Origin: Enterococcus thailandicus
Lineage (GTDB): Bacteria; Bacillota; Bacilli; Lactobacillales; Enterococcaceae
DNA: 64,000 nt
Direction of reading: 5' to 3'
NCBI RefSeq assembly: GCF_001886265.1
Contig: NZ_JXLE01000004.1
Span: forward strand, 1-64,000
This document shows positions 44,105 through 52,963 of this stretch, one piece after another. The notes under the pieces were generated by a model. It worked only from the letters and a program-made list of their open reading frames with translations. It had not been told where the DNA came from and did not search any database. Position 1 is the stretch's first letter; the number at the start of each line of letters is the position of its first letter. The position numbers were made by a program, and so were the translations under genes.

Positions 44105-45325
44105 ATGAAATTAATAGGTATCGTCGGATCAGCAGCTGAACTTTCATATAACCGCAAATTATTAACATTTATCAAAAAACAATATCATGAACTATTTAAT
44201 TTAGAAATCATTGAAATCAAAGATTTACCTCTGTTCAATCAAGATGATGATCAAACAAATAGTCCTGCTATCCAACAGCTAAATCGCAAAATCTTAATGG
44301 CTGATGGGGTAATTATTGCTACGCCAGAACACAATCATACGGTTCCAGCAGTATTGAAAAGTGCACTTGAATGGCTATCATTTAAAATCCATCCACTTGA
44401 AAATAAACCTGTAATGGTTGTGGGTGCTTCTTACTACGATCAAGGAACTTCACGCGCGCAATTACACTTGCGCCAAATTTTGGACGCACCAGGTGTGAAT
44501 GCATTGGTGATGCCCGGAAATGAATTTTTATTGGGAAAAGCAAAAGAAGCATTTGACCAAGAAGATCGCTTGATTGATCCACGAACTGTTGACTTTTTAG
44601 GCAGTACATTAGCAAGTTTTGTAAAATTCATTAAAGTCGTGTCTACCTTAGCAGGGCCTAAAAAGCTTCCACCAGAAGATTTGCATGCGACAGGAACAAT
44701 TGCTACGACAATACCCGATGTTGATATGTCAGATGATCATTGGTTGGAAAAAGCTTCTGAAGCAGTCGGTGCCGTTTCTGGAAATACTTACGTCAAATTA
44801 AATCGTGGGTTATTGACAGTGGATCAAATCAATTACTTTTTAGATTCGATGCCGATGGAATTAACTTTTGCAGATAATAATAACCAATTTTTATATTATA
44901 ATTTGCGCCAAGAAGCGAAAGAGATGTTAGCTGCTCGTGTGCCCGGTCAGGTAGGGAATCCATTAGCCAACTGTCACCCAGAAAAATCGTATAAAAATGT
45001 AGAGTGGGTAATTCAACAACTGCGAAGCGGAGCAACAGATGCGGTACGTGTTCATGTACCAAAACAAGTGCCAGAAAAATATATTGTGCATAATTACCAA
45101 GCAATGCATGATGAAAATGGCGAGTATGCTGGAATCAATGAATACATTCTTGATTTCAAACCAATCATTGAGTGGTATTTACAACAAACGGGTCAACAAC
45201 TTGTTGGAAATGAAGATGCGGTTTCAAGTGCATCTGTTCATGATGAAAAAACAGATGCAGTAACCAGCGCCAGCACACACGATGAAACTGCAGTAGATGC
45301 AGTTTCGAGTGCTTCTGTAAAATAA
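44105..45325 (+). CDS. FMN reductase fused to a PAS-like domain and a triple flavinylation tail
   Basis: A 406-residue multidomain protein. Residues 1-180 are an NADPH-dependent FMN reductase (GIVGSAAELSYNRKLL; TPEHNHTVPAVLKSALEWLS). Residues about 235-360 resemble a PAS/DUF438-type domain (FADNNNQFLYYN; GNPLANCHPEKS). The last ~36 residues carry three copies of a repeat: DAVSSAS, DAVTSAS, DAVSSAS. Each fits the ApbE target pattern D-x-x-[S/T]-x-A-[S/T]. No signal peptide is present, matching the cytosolic ApbE encoded two genes upstream. I chose ATG 44105 (GAGGGGAGC upstream). Confidence 0.85.
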   Translation: MKLIGIVGSAAELSYNRKLLTFIKKQYHELFNLEIIEIKDLPLFNQDDDQTNSPAIQQLNRKILMADGVIIATPEHNHTVPAVLKSALEWLSFKIHPLENKPVMVVGASYYDQGTSRAQLHLRQILDAPGVNALVMPGNEFLLGKAKEAFDQEDRLIDPRTVDFLGSTLASFVKFIKVVSTLAGPKKLPPEDLHATGTIATTIPDVDMSDDHWLEKASEAVGAVSGNTYVKLNRGLLTVDQINYFLDSMPMELTFADNNNQFLYYNLRQEAKEMLAARVPGQVGNPLANCHPEKSYKNVEWVIQQLRSGATDAVRVHVPKQVPEKYIVHNYQAMHDENGEYAGINEYILDFKPIIEWYLQQTGQQLVGNEDAVSSASVHDEKTDAVTSASTHDETAVDAVSSASVK

Positions 45326-45332
45326 AAACAAT

Positions 45333-45378
45333 AAAACAATCAGGACAGCGCTCAATTCGTTGTTTCTGATTGTTTTTT
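45333..45378 (+). terminator. Terminator of the apbE operon
   Basis: AAAACAATCAG (45333-45343) pairs with CTGATTGTTTT (45366-45376), followed by more T. The loop is long (about 22 nt). Confidence 0.75.
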
Positions 45379-45438
45379 ATTGGCGCGGAAAAGTTGTTAG
45401 TAGAAAACAGTTCCTTTTTTTAATATGAGCAATGATCT

Positions 45439-45448
45439 TTGGTATAAT
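45439..45448 (+). promoter_or_regulatory. Extended -10 promoter of truA
   Basis: TTTGG-TATAAT with TATAAT at 45443-45448 and TGG before it, an extended -10, 69 nt before the truA start. Confidence 0.6.
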
Positions 45449-45516
45449 GAGCGATGAGTTAAGAAACGAAATTGCGTCATTCACAACGCATCATTCATAA
45501 TAAGAGGAGCAGACAC

Positions 45517-46257
45517 ATGAGAAATATCAAACTAACAATTGAGTATGATGGACGTCGCTATCTTGGCTGGCAACGTCTTGGTGATTCAGATAAAACGATT
45601 CAAGGTAAAATTGAAGCTGTGTTAAAACAAATGACAGGTGAAACCATTGAGATTATTGGCTCAGGGCGTACAGACGCTGGTGCACATGCGAGAGGACAGA
45701 TTGCTAATTTTAAGACAGAGTCAACAATGGATCGATTGGCTATGTGTGAATTTTTGAATCGTTTCTTACCTGGTGATATTGTCGTCAAGAAGGTTGAAGA
45801 AGTGCCAGAAAGATTCCACGCTCGTTACAACGCAAGTGGGAAAAAGTACAGCTATTATGTTTGGAACGACCCAATCCCAACAGCTTTTGAACGTTATCAC
45901 AGCTTTTATGTTCCACAAGAGTTAAATCTGGATGCGATGAACGAGGCTTGCAAACGATTAGTAGGTACACATGATTTTATTGGTTTTTCTGCCTTGAAAA
46001 AGAGCAAGAAATCTACAACAAGAACGGTTGAAAAAATTACGATTGAAAAAGATGGAAGTATGCTTCACTTTACTTTTGTTGGTAATGGTTTTTTATATAA
46101 AATGGTTCGAATTATGATGGGCACATTGTTAGAGATTGGTGCAGGAAAGATGCCAGTGGCTGCCATTGATGAGATTTTTGAACAAAAAGTGCGGAAAAGT
46201 GCGGGAGAAACAGTGCCAGCGCAAGGACTATTTCTTGATGAAGTGTATTACCACTAA
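45517..46257 (+). CDS. truA: tRNA pseudouridine(38-40) synthase TruA
   Basis: Converts uridine 38-40 in tRNA anticodon arms to pseudouridine. A 246-residue protein. The catalytic Asp lies in GSGRTDAGAHARGQ (about 48-61). FVGNGFLYKMVRIMMGTLLEIGAG (about 187-210) is the second hallmark. I chose ATG 45517, preceded by AGAGGAG, over TTG 45472. In many Firmicutes truA ends an ecfA-ecfT operon; here it stands alone with its own promoter and terminator. Confidence 0.95.
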   Translation: MRNIKLTIEYDGRRYLGWQRLGDSDKTIQGKIEAVLKQMTGETIEIIGSGRTDAGAHARGQIANFKTESTMDRLAMCEFLNRFLPGDIVVKKVEEVPERFHARYNASGKKYSYYVWNDPIPTAFERYHSFYVPQELNLDAMNEACKRLVGTHDFIGFSALKKSKKSTTRTVEKITIEKDGSMLHFTFVGNGFLYKMVRIMMGTLLEIGAGKMPVAAIDEIFEQKVRKSAGETVPAQGLFLDEVYYH

Positions 46258-46281
46258 ATCCAAAATAATTAAAGTAGCTGA

Positions 46282-46322
46282 AAAAGAAGAAATGAGCCTT
46301 TGGGTTTCATTTCTTCTTTTTG
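46282..46322 (+). terminator. Terminator of truA
   Basis: A perfect 14-bp stem, AAAAGAAGAAATGA (46282-46295) with TCATTTCTTCTTTT (46307-46320), ending in T. Confidence 0.8.
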
Positions 46323-46431
46323 CAACTATTTTCAAAATATAAAAATAGATTCATGATAACAAATCACAATCAAGTCGCTAAAAAGCTGTGCTACACTTTG
46401 GTTGAACAAAAAAATGAAAGGGGTTTCTTTT

Positions 46432-47823
46432 ATGAGGAAGTTATTTTGTGTATTGGCTGTGGTAAGTGTTGGATTGAGTTTAGAAAAAGTGGTAGCAGCA
46501 GAGGAACAAATTCCAGAAAAAAATGGATATACCCTAGATTTTCATGATGAATTTAATGGACCAACTTTGGATCAATCAAAATGGAGCGATAAGTATTTGG
46601 AACATTGGGCAGATAATCCGGATGATGCCAAAGCAAATTATCGTTTTGAAGAAGGAAAATTGATTGAGTCTATTCAACCAGATCAAAAAGCTTGGGCACC
46701 AACACTAGACAAGGATAATTATGGATACGGAACAACAGGTGTCAAATCCAGTGCAATTCAATCATTTAATAAAAACTGGATTCATAATTTTAGTGGCAGC
46801 AAGAAGCTAATGTCTCCTATCTCACCTGAAAATGAAATGTTGGGGGATGAGAAAACTGGTGGGTATGCGACAACGTATGGTTATTTTGAAATTCGAGCAA
46901 AATTATCAAATAGTAGTGGTGGCGGTCATCAAGCATGGTGGTTAGTTGGTATGCAAAATGACACGAATGATTGGGAAAATTCAAAAGAAACAGGCGAAAT
47001 TGATATTATTGAAACTTTTTTTGATTACAGTAAAAATGTTCAGCGACCAGTTGGAACAAAGAACGTTACAGAAGACAATCGCCAGAAAGGCTTATGGCAA
47101 GTATGCACATATGGTTGGAATGATCCTTTCTTTTCAAGATCGTGGACAGATAGTACGACAACAACAATTGGCGGTGCAGAAGCTGTTGTTCCAGGAGCAG
47201 TTGGAGTAGATAGCTTAACTAATGAATTTCATACGTATGGTATGGAATGGGAACCTGGTTCACTGAAATTTTATTTTGATGGTCAATTGTTCAGGACAAT
47301 TAATCAAGCACCAGATTATCCAATGGGGATGATTTTAAATATATACACAGACGCAGGGTCAGGAAAACACAATGAGGTCTATCCTAAAGAATGGGCGATT
47401 GATTATGTACGGGTTTATAAAAAAGATGCGGGCTATGATATACCAAAACAAGGAATTAAAAATCGTGAGACAGGTGAATTTCTTAGTTTGGCTACGGAAT
47501 CAGACAAGGTGATTCTGTCTACGACAAACGAAAATCTTGAAAAGTGGCAAATGATTCCTAAAGGTGAGTATTTTCTGATTAAAAATGCAAGGACAAATGA
47601 GTTGTTACACAATGAGCACCAAAAAGGTTATGTAGAACACGGCGTAGTGCCAGAAACGTATTACAGTGCACAGTGGAAAAAAGAAACCGTCGGTAATTAC
47701 ACTCGGTTCGTGAATCGTTGGAAACCGACACAAGTAATCCATATAGAAAATAACCTAGGCTATCTTGAATGTAGTCCTATTCACACTGGCGCTTGGAGAA
47801 GTCAATGGGAAATGATTGACTAA
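46432..47823 (+). CDS. Secreted GH16-family glycoside hydrolase with C-terminal binding domain
   Basis: A 463-residue exported endo-glycosidase. MRKLFCVLAVVSVGLSLEKV-VAA is a signal peptide, so ATG 46432 is preferred over ATG 46402. The GH16 jelly-roll follows (about 40-330), with the catalytic GEIDIIETF (Glu-x-Asp-x-x-Glu, about 186-194) and YGMEWEPGSLKFYFDG. Residues about 345-463 form a beta-rich region with three similar segments that looks like a ricin-type beta-trefoil carbohydrate-binding domain. The substrate could be a beta-1,3/1,4-glucan or a galactan; it cannot be decided here. It is monocistronic. Confidence 0.85.
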   Translation: MRKLFCVLAVVSVGLSLEKVVAAEEQIPEKNGYTLDFHDEFNGPTLDQSKWSDKYLEHWADNPDDAKANYRFEEGKLIESIQPDQKAWAPTLDKDNYGYGTTGVKSSAIQSFNKNWIHNFSGSKKLMSPISPENEMLGDEKTGGYATTYGYFEIRAKLSNSSGGGHQAWWLVGMQNDTNDWENSKETGEIDIIETFFDYSKNVQRPVGTKNVTEDNRQKGLWQVCTYGWNDPFFSRSWTDSTTTTIGGAEAVVPGAVGVDSLTNEFHTYGMEWEPGSLKFYFDGQLFRTINQAPDYPMGMILNIYTDAGSGKHNEVYPKEWAIDYVRVYKKDAGYDIPKQGIKNRETGEFLSLATESDKVILSTTNENLEKWQMIPKGEYFLIKNARTNELLHNEHQKGYVEHGVVPETYYSAQWKKETVGNYTRFVNRWKPTQVIHIENNLGYLECSPIHTGAWRSQWEMID

Positions 47824-47892
47824 AAAGACCAAAGGAAATTTTGTTTTTTCTACGGGAAACGGTGAGGCTTATAAAATAATAAATAATATCAG

Positions 47893-47979
47893 AAAAAGGA
47901 CGCGAGGAATGTACTGCCCCAAAAAATAGATTAAAAATCTAATGTTTTGGAAGTGGGTACAAAATTAGCGTCCTTTTTT
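47893..47979. repeat. Nested palindrome related to the one at 22688, acting as terminator
   Basis: Outer arms AAAAAGGACGC (47893-47903) and GCGTCCTTTTTT (47968-47979) form a terminator stem. Inside, TGTACTGCCCCAAAA (from 47910) faces TTTTGGAAGTGGGTACA (ending 47961), with TAGATT/AATCTA at the centre. These inner ends again resemble IS3-family termini. It lies between the convergent GH16 and RpiR genes and can serve as a bidirectional terminator. From 47824 to 47890 and 47980 to 48053 nothing else is seen. Confidence 0.6.
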
Positions 47980-48053
47980 GCATCGTTGATTGGTAAAAAT
48001 CGATGCATTGATTCAACGAGTGAATAGAAACAATAGCAAATTTAGTGGTATTA

Positions 48054-48770
48054 TCAATTGGCATAACGAGCAATCAGATACTCAATCAAATTTAAAGCAT
48101 TACCGAAAAAATAATTCAGTTGTTGATTTTCTGGTCCAGAGTCAACAGTACCACTTTCGACTAGAAATGAGAGATCTCCTTTTTTGGCATAACTGCTGTT
48201 TTCGTTAGCCGTAATCGTGATAACATGTCCACCGTAATTTTTGCACTCGTTCATTTTGATTAAACCATTTTGATTTTCACCAGATTGAGAAAAAGTAATC
48301 AAGGTATGTGGGGTTTCGTCAGTAACGAGGCTAATTTCCACTCCCTCTAAGTCGATTGCATAAATTTTTTTTAGTAATAATTTTCGGTAAGTATAATCAA
48401 CGAGAAACTGGCAAAATCCCTCGCCAAACAGATAGATCTTTCTCTCAGAAAAAGCTTCATTGAAGTAACAATCAATTTTTTCCCATTCATGATTAGTTGT
48501 GACAAACGAAAGTTCTTCGATTTGATTGACTGAAGAGGCAGAAAACTTATTGGAAAGAAAAAAAATAAGTTCTTTGAAATTATTAAATCCTGCTCGTTTG
48601 GCTAGGCGGCTGATTGATGAAGGCGAGGTGTAATTGATCTTGGCAATATTGCGAATATCTAAGTTTTCATCACTATGGATTGCTTCGACAATTTTTTCAA
48701 TCATTCGTTCATCTTCTGAATGAAATGAGTTATTTGGGAATAAACGATTAAGATAATAAATTTTTGTCAT
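48054..48770 (-). CDS. RpiR/MurR-family transcriptional regulator
   Basis: A 238-residue regulator. The N-terminal HTH (about residues 25-75; IRNIAKINYTSPSSISRLAKRAGF) is followed by a SIS sugar-phosphate-binding domain (about 95-225), including LITFSQSGENQNGLIKMNECKNYGGHVITIT. It diverges from the chbG-PTS-GH4 operon, 158 bp away, and most likely regulates it in response to a phosphorylated sugar. GAGAGGAAC precedes the ATG. Confidence 0.88.
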   Translation of the reverse strand: MTKIYYLNRLFPNNSFHSEDERMIEKIVEAIHSDENLDIRNIAKINYTSPSSISRLAKRAGFNNFKELIFFLSNKFSASSVNQIEELSFVTTNHEWEKIDCYFNEAFSERKIYLFGEGFCQFLVDYTYRKLLLKKIYAIDLEGVEISLVTDETPHTLITFSQSGENQNGLIKMNECKNYGGHVITITANENSSYAKKGDLSFLVESGTVDSGPENQQLNYFFGNALNLIEYLIARYAN

Positions 48771-48835
48771 TGAATAGTTCCTCTCTTGAAAATATTTTCA
48801 GTGTGTGAAAACGGAGTCAACTTGTTAAATAAGCA

Positions 48836-48864
48836 TTGTATGCGCTTTATTAAGATACTATACT
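48836..48864 (+). promoter_or_regulatory. Promoter of the alpha-glucoside operon
   Basis: TTGTAT (48836-48841), 17-nt spacer, TATACT (48859-48864). A weak cre-like sequence, TGAAAACGGAGTCA (48806-48819, 12 of 14), lies just upstream between the two divergent genes. Confidence 0.6.
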
Positions 48865-48928
48865 ATGGCTATAAAGAAAGCAAATACAATTGTATGAATC
48901 TATTTTCTTTGATGAAAGAAGGTTAAGC

Positions 48929-49741
48929 ATGAAAAAAGTAATTATCAATGCAGATGATTTTGGTTATTCTGCAGCTGTCAACGCAGGAATTATCAAAGCC
49001 TATCAAGATGGGGTATTAACTTCGACTACTTTGATGGCGAACATGTCAGGAAGAGACGGAGCGATTCAGCTTGCAAAAGAGAATCAGGGACTTGGCGTAG
49101 GTGGGCATCTTGTATTGACTTGCGGGCAACCATTGACACCTGCAACGTCATTAACAAATGAAGAAGGGCAATTTTATCATTTGGAAGATTATAAAAAAAA
49201 TCGTCCGCTTATGAAAGAAGAAGAGATTTTCCATGAATGGTCAAGTCAAATCGATTACTTGTTGGAAAATGGGTTGAAACTAACCCATTTAGATAGCCAT
49301 CATCATGTGCATACATTCCCAGAAAATTTAGCGATTACGCAACGAATTGCTGAAAAATACCAGCTATGCTTTCGAAACGCATTTGATTTGGAAAAACAAA
49401 TCAACTTACCTTATCAAAAAAATATCAGTGGATTTCTTGATTTGATGAATTATCCTTCGATTCGTGATTTGAATCAATCATTTGCTGAAAATATGGCTGC
49501 TTGTTTGGCCGAGATCCAATCAGTAGTGGAACAAGTAGAAGATGATGAGGTGACTGAATTGATGGTTCATCCAGCATTTGTTGATGAGTCGTTATACTTT
49601 GGCTCAAGTTTTCATCTTCAACGAACCAAAGAAGTTGCCATTTTGTGTGCTGAACAATTAAAAAATTTATTGGATGAGCAAGAGATCACGTTGTGTAATT
49701 ATCAAGAGATCTCAGCAGGTCACTTGATTGTCAATCATTAG
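48929..49741 (+). CDS. chbG: ChbG/YdjC-type carbohydrate deacetylase
   Basis: A 270-residue metal-dependent deacetylase of the YdjC family; in E. coli ChbG removes one acetyl group from chitobiose-type sugars. Motifs: NADDFGYS (metal-binding Asp, about residues 6-13) and LTHLDSHHHVHTFP (His ligands, about 114-127). I chose ATG 48929 (AGAAGG upstream) over ATG 48890. It is the first gene of an operon with an alpha-glucoside-like EIICB and a 6-phospho-alpha-glucosidase. This implies that the imported disaccharide may carry an N- or O-acetyl group. Confidence 0.88.
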   Translation: MKKVIINADDFGYSAAVNAGIIKAYQDGVLTSTTLMANMSGRDGAIQLAKENQGLGVGGHLVLTCGQPLTPATSLTNEEGQFYHLEDYKKNRPLMKEEEIFHEWSSQIDYLLENGLKLTHLDSHHHVHTFPENLAITQRIAEKYQLCFRNAFDLEKQINLPYQKNISGFLDLMNYPSIRDLNQSFAENMAACLAEIQSVVEQVEDDEVTELMVHPAFVDESLYFGSSFHLQRTKEVAILCAEQLKNLLDEQEITLCNYQEISAGHLIVNH

Positions 49742-49787
49742 CAAGTAGCTTAGTAGCATAAAGCCAAACTAAAAAAGGAGAAATAGA

Positions 49788-51353
49788 ATGAAAGAGAAAG
49801 TTATGAAGTCGGCTAGTGTTTTTTCTAAAGCAATTATCCAACCAGTGATGTTCATGGCTGTTACAGGGATTATTTTGTCTGTCTGTGCAATCTTAAAACT
49901 TGAGATGATGCCAACTTTCACCAAAGATGTCGGGAATTTTGTATTTAATATTTTGTCTTCAGGTATGATTGGACAGCTAAGTGCGATTTTTTGTGTGGGG
50001 ATTGCTGCAGCTTTGGCAAAACCAAAGTTCAAAACGGATGCCGCCATTTTAGGAATTATTACTTACTTGCTTTTCTTATACGCAAATAATTCATGGTTAA
50101 CAATAACTGATCGTTTAGCAACCGCAGGTGAACAAGGTCTTTATGGAACTGGTCAAGGAATGGTCTTCGGGATTCAAGTCACAGACATGGGGGTCTTTTT
50201 AGGAATCTCATTAGGAGTGATGGTTGGCTGGATGGTGAATCGATTTGGTGAGATTAAGTTGCACCGGTATCTTTCACCTTACTCTGGGACAAAGTCTGTT
50301 TACTTATTGATTGTCTTTGTTACGATTTTGTTTGCAATGGGTATTACTTATGTTTGGCCAATGATTAATTTCGGTGTTGAAAGCTTAGTTAAGGCAACAA
50401 CAACTGCTGGCTCAGCCGGATTTTTCTTTTATGGTTTCTTAAATCGTTTATTGCTACCACTTGGATTACATCATTTCTTATGGATGCCGATTTTTTATAC
50501 ACCATTAGGGGGAAGCGCCGAAATTGCAGGTCAAGTTTATGAAGGAGCTTACAATATTTGGCTGGCGGAATTGGGGAATGCTAGTCAAATCACATCAATG
50601 CATCCATCTATTGGTTATCTATCTAATTTTGGTTCGATTTCATTGCCTATTGGGATTGCTTTTGCTATTTGGAAAATAGCTAGAATCGAGAATCGTAAAA
50701 AAGTTGCGGCTATTTTAATTCCAATGGTTACAACGGCATTTTTAGCGGGTGTGACTGAACCATTAGAATTTTTATTTTTATTCTTGTCACCTGTTTTATG
50801 GTTAGCACATTCAGTTGTTTACGGACTAAGCTTATTCTTTACAAATTTAGTGGGTATCAATATCCAATTTGATACAGGCATCAATATGATTATCAACAGC
50901 TTTGCATTTCCAAGTCGGCTAGGTCATCAGTACTTGATTCCAATTATGTTTCTTGCAACGGCTGTCTTAGAATATGTCGTATTTAAGCAATTGATTGTTC
51001 GTTTAGATATTCCGACTTTAGGACGCGAGAAAAGTGAAGCTCAACTTGCGGCACTTGATGAAACAGTTGTTACAACAGGTATCGATAGTGAATTTGAGCC
51101 GCAAACACAAACAATTGTTGCTGGTTTAGGCGGTGCGGAAAATATTGAAAGCATCGTTAACTGCTATACGCGTCTACGAGTAGATGTAAAAGATGAACAA
51201 AAAGTTGACATCGACTTACTGAAACAAAAAGTGAAGGCGTCAGGTATTGTGGATAAAGGAAAGCATATCCAGATTATTATTGGGATGGGTGTAGAAGAAG
51301 AACGGGAAAAAGTAGAAGCGTATCTGACTCATCTAAAAGAAATGAATAATTAA
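49788..51353 (+). CDS. PTS alpha-glucoside-type EIICB permease
   Basis: A 521-residue membrane protein of the glucose superfamily. The IIC domain (about 1-420) has ten or so helices, FLNRLLLPLGLHHFLW (about 214-229) and the AGVTEPLEF motif (about 319-327). The C-terminal IIB domain (about 440-520) contains the phosphorylated Cys in NCYTRLRVDV. No IIA is encoded; a general IIA-Glc-type domain such as that of NagE in this window must serve it. The genomic partner, a CDMP-type GH4 enzyme, points to an alpha-glucoside such as maltose or an isomer. Confidence 0.88.
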   Translation: MKEKVMKSASVFSKAIIQPVMFMAVTGIILSVCAILKLEMMPTFTKDVGNFVFNILSSGMIGQLSAIFCVGIAAALAKPKFKTDAAILGIITYLLFLYANNSWLTITDRLATAGEQGLYGTGQGMVFGIQVTDMGVFLGISLGVMVGWMVNRFGEIKLHRYLSPYSGTKSVYLLIVFVTILFAMGITYVWPMINFGVESLVKATTTAGSAGFFFYGFLNRLLLPLGLHHFLWMPIFYTPLGGSAEIAGQVYEGAYNIWLAELGNASQITSMHPSIGYLSNFGSISLPIGIAFAIWKIARIENRKKVAAILIPMVTTAFLAGVTEPLEFLFLFLSPVLWLAHSVVYGLSLFFTNLVGINIQFDTGINMIINSFAFPSRLGHQYLIPIMFLATAVLEYVVFKQLIVRLDIPTLGREKSEAQLAALDETVVTTGIDSEFEPQTQTIVAGLGGAENIESIVNCYTRLRVDVKDEQKVDIDLLKQKVKASGIVDKGKHIQIIIGMGVEEEREKVEAYLTHLKEMNN

Positions 51354-51374
51354 GATAAATGGAGGAAAACAACA

Positions 51375-52700
51375 GTGGGAAATAAATTTGTAATGATTGG
51401 TGGAGGATCAACACAGTCACCAGGAATTTTAGAAGTTTTACGAAAACGTGCAGAAGAATTGAATCTAAGTGAATTAGTTTTATATGATATTGATGAAGAA
51501 AGAGTGTCACTACTTGGCCAATATACGAAAATGTACTATCAAGAACTAGGTTCAAAAGTGGCAGTTAGTTATACAACAAACATTGATGAAGCATTAGTTG
51601 ATGCTGATTTCTTATTCATGCAAATTAGACCAGGCTTGAACAAACAACGTGCAATTGATGAAAAAATTTGTCTTAACAATGGTGTTGTTGGGCAAGAAAC
51701 TTGTGGACTAGGTGGATTTTCATTTGCTATGCGTGTGATTCCAGCAGTGTTAGAAATTATTCGAAAGGTAAAAGAAATTTGTCCAAAGGCGTGGATTCTC
51801 AATTACACAAATCCAGAAGCCATTTTGTCAGAAGCAATCTATCGAGAATTTCCTGATGCAAATGTATTGTGTATTTGTGATATGCCGATTTCAATTGAAG
51901 GTGCGATAGCTAAATATTTCAATAAAGATTTACGTGACTTAACCTTTAAATATTTTGGAATGAATCACTTTGGTTGGTGGACGAATATTATTGATGAGAC
52001 AGGAACAGACCTTTTACCAATCTTAAGAGAAGACGTTCTTTCTGGTAAAATCGATACATTATTACAATCAAATGATGAAACGAAAGAAGATCAATATTGG
52101 ATCGATACCTATCGTCAGATGATTAGTTTATTCAAACGGTTCCCAGAATATTTCCCAAATTGCTACTTGCAGTATTATTTAACACCAGACGAAATGATTG
52201 TGCATGATGATCCTTCATTTACTCGTGGCGATTACGTAATGCAAGGTCGTGAAAAACGAATTTACGAAGAATGTCGGCGTGTGATTGCTAATGGCAGTGC
52301 CAAAGATTCAAGCTTACACGCGGGTGTCCACGGAAATTATATTGTGGATATTGCCTATGCGATTATCCACAATACACGCGAACGCTTTACGGTCAACAAA
52401 AAAAATCAGGGCTCAATCGCAAATTTTGATCCAGAAGCAGTAATCGAAGTTCCAGCATATGTGGGAAGTATGGGGGCAGAAACAATTACCGTCGGACACA
52501 TACCAACTTTCCAAAAAGGACTGATGGAGATGCAAAAAGCTTACGAAAAAATGACAGTCGATGCAGCTTTGTCAGGGTCGTATCAAACAGCATTAGAAGC
52601 AGTTATGTTAAATAAAACAATTCCTAACTATACAGTGGGTAAAAAAGTTTTAGATGAGCTTCACGAAGCAAACAAAGAGTTCTGGCCAGAGTTAAGTTAA
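51375..52700 (+). CDS. 6-phospho-alpha-glucosidase, GH4
   Basis: Cleaves 6-phosphorylated alpha-glucosides by an NAD+ and Mn2+-dependent redox mechanism. The 441-residue protein begins with the nucleotide fold VMIGGGSTQSPGILEVL. CDMP at residues 168-171 is the signature reported for the alpha-type (MalH/GlvA); beta-type enzymes have CN-x-P. GMNHFGWW (metal His) and HAGVHGNYIVDIAY are also present. The start is GTG with GGAGG nine bases upstream. It is the last gene of the operon begun by chbG. Confidence 0.92.
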   Translation: MGNKFVMIGGGSTQSPGILEVLRKRAEELNLSELVLYDIDEERVSLLGQYTKMYYQELGSKVAVSYTTNIDEALVDADFLFMQIRPGLNKQRAIDEKICLNNGVVGQETCGLGGFSFAMRVIPAVLEIIRKVKEICPKAWILNYTNPEAILSEAIYREFPDANVLCICDMPISIEGAIAKYFNKDLRDLTFKYFGMNHFGWWTNIIDETGTDLLPILREDVLSGKIDTLLQSNDETKEDQYWIDTYRQMISLFKRFPEYFPNCYLQYYLTPDEMIVHDDPSFTRGDYVMQGREKRIYEECRRVIANGSAKDSSLHAGVHGNYIVDIAYAIIHNTRERFTVNKKNQGSIANFDPEAVIEVPAYVGSMGAETITVGHIPTFQKGLMEMQKAYEKMTVDAALSGSYQTALEAVMLNKTIPNYTVGKKVLDELHEANKEFWPELS

Positions 52701-52742
52701 AGCAACTGTCAAACGCAAAAAATAAAAAAATAAAGAAAGCGG

Positions 52743-52873
52743 TTGACAAAATACTATTTGGTCTATACAATTTAATTGTTAACAATATTGATTTCATGTG
52801 ACTAGATCATACTAGGCATGGAAAGATGACGTGGGAGAGCAATTTTCCAGGTGATTTTTCCATGCTTTTCTTT
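52743..52873 (+). promoter_or_regulatory. Promoter and leader terminator of the antiterminator-nagE operon
   Basis: TTGACA (52743-52748), 17-nt spacer and TACAAT (52766-52771) form a strong promoter. About 45 nt downstream GCATGGAAA (52816-52824) pairs with TTTCCATGC (52857-52865), followed by TTTTCTTTT, a leader terminator before the antiterminator gene. A BglG/LicT-type protein encoded next would open it by binding RNA overlapping the left arm. I could not match the RAT consensus exactly. Confidence 0.6.
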
Positions 52874-52963
52874 TGTCTGGAAATTCTTTAGGCCAAAAAA
52901 TTTCTGGAAAATGATTGTTAGTTGTGAAATCAAAAACCTATTTCTGCAGAAAAGGAACTCATT

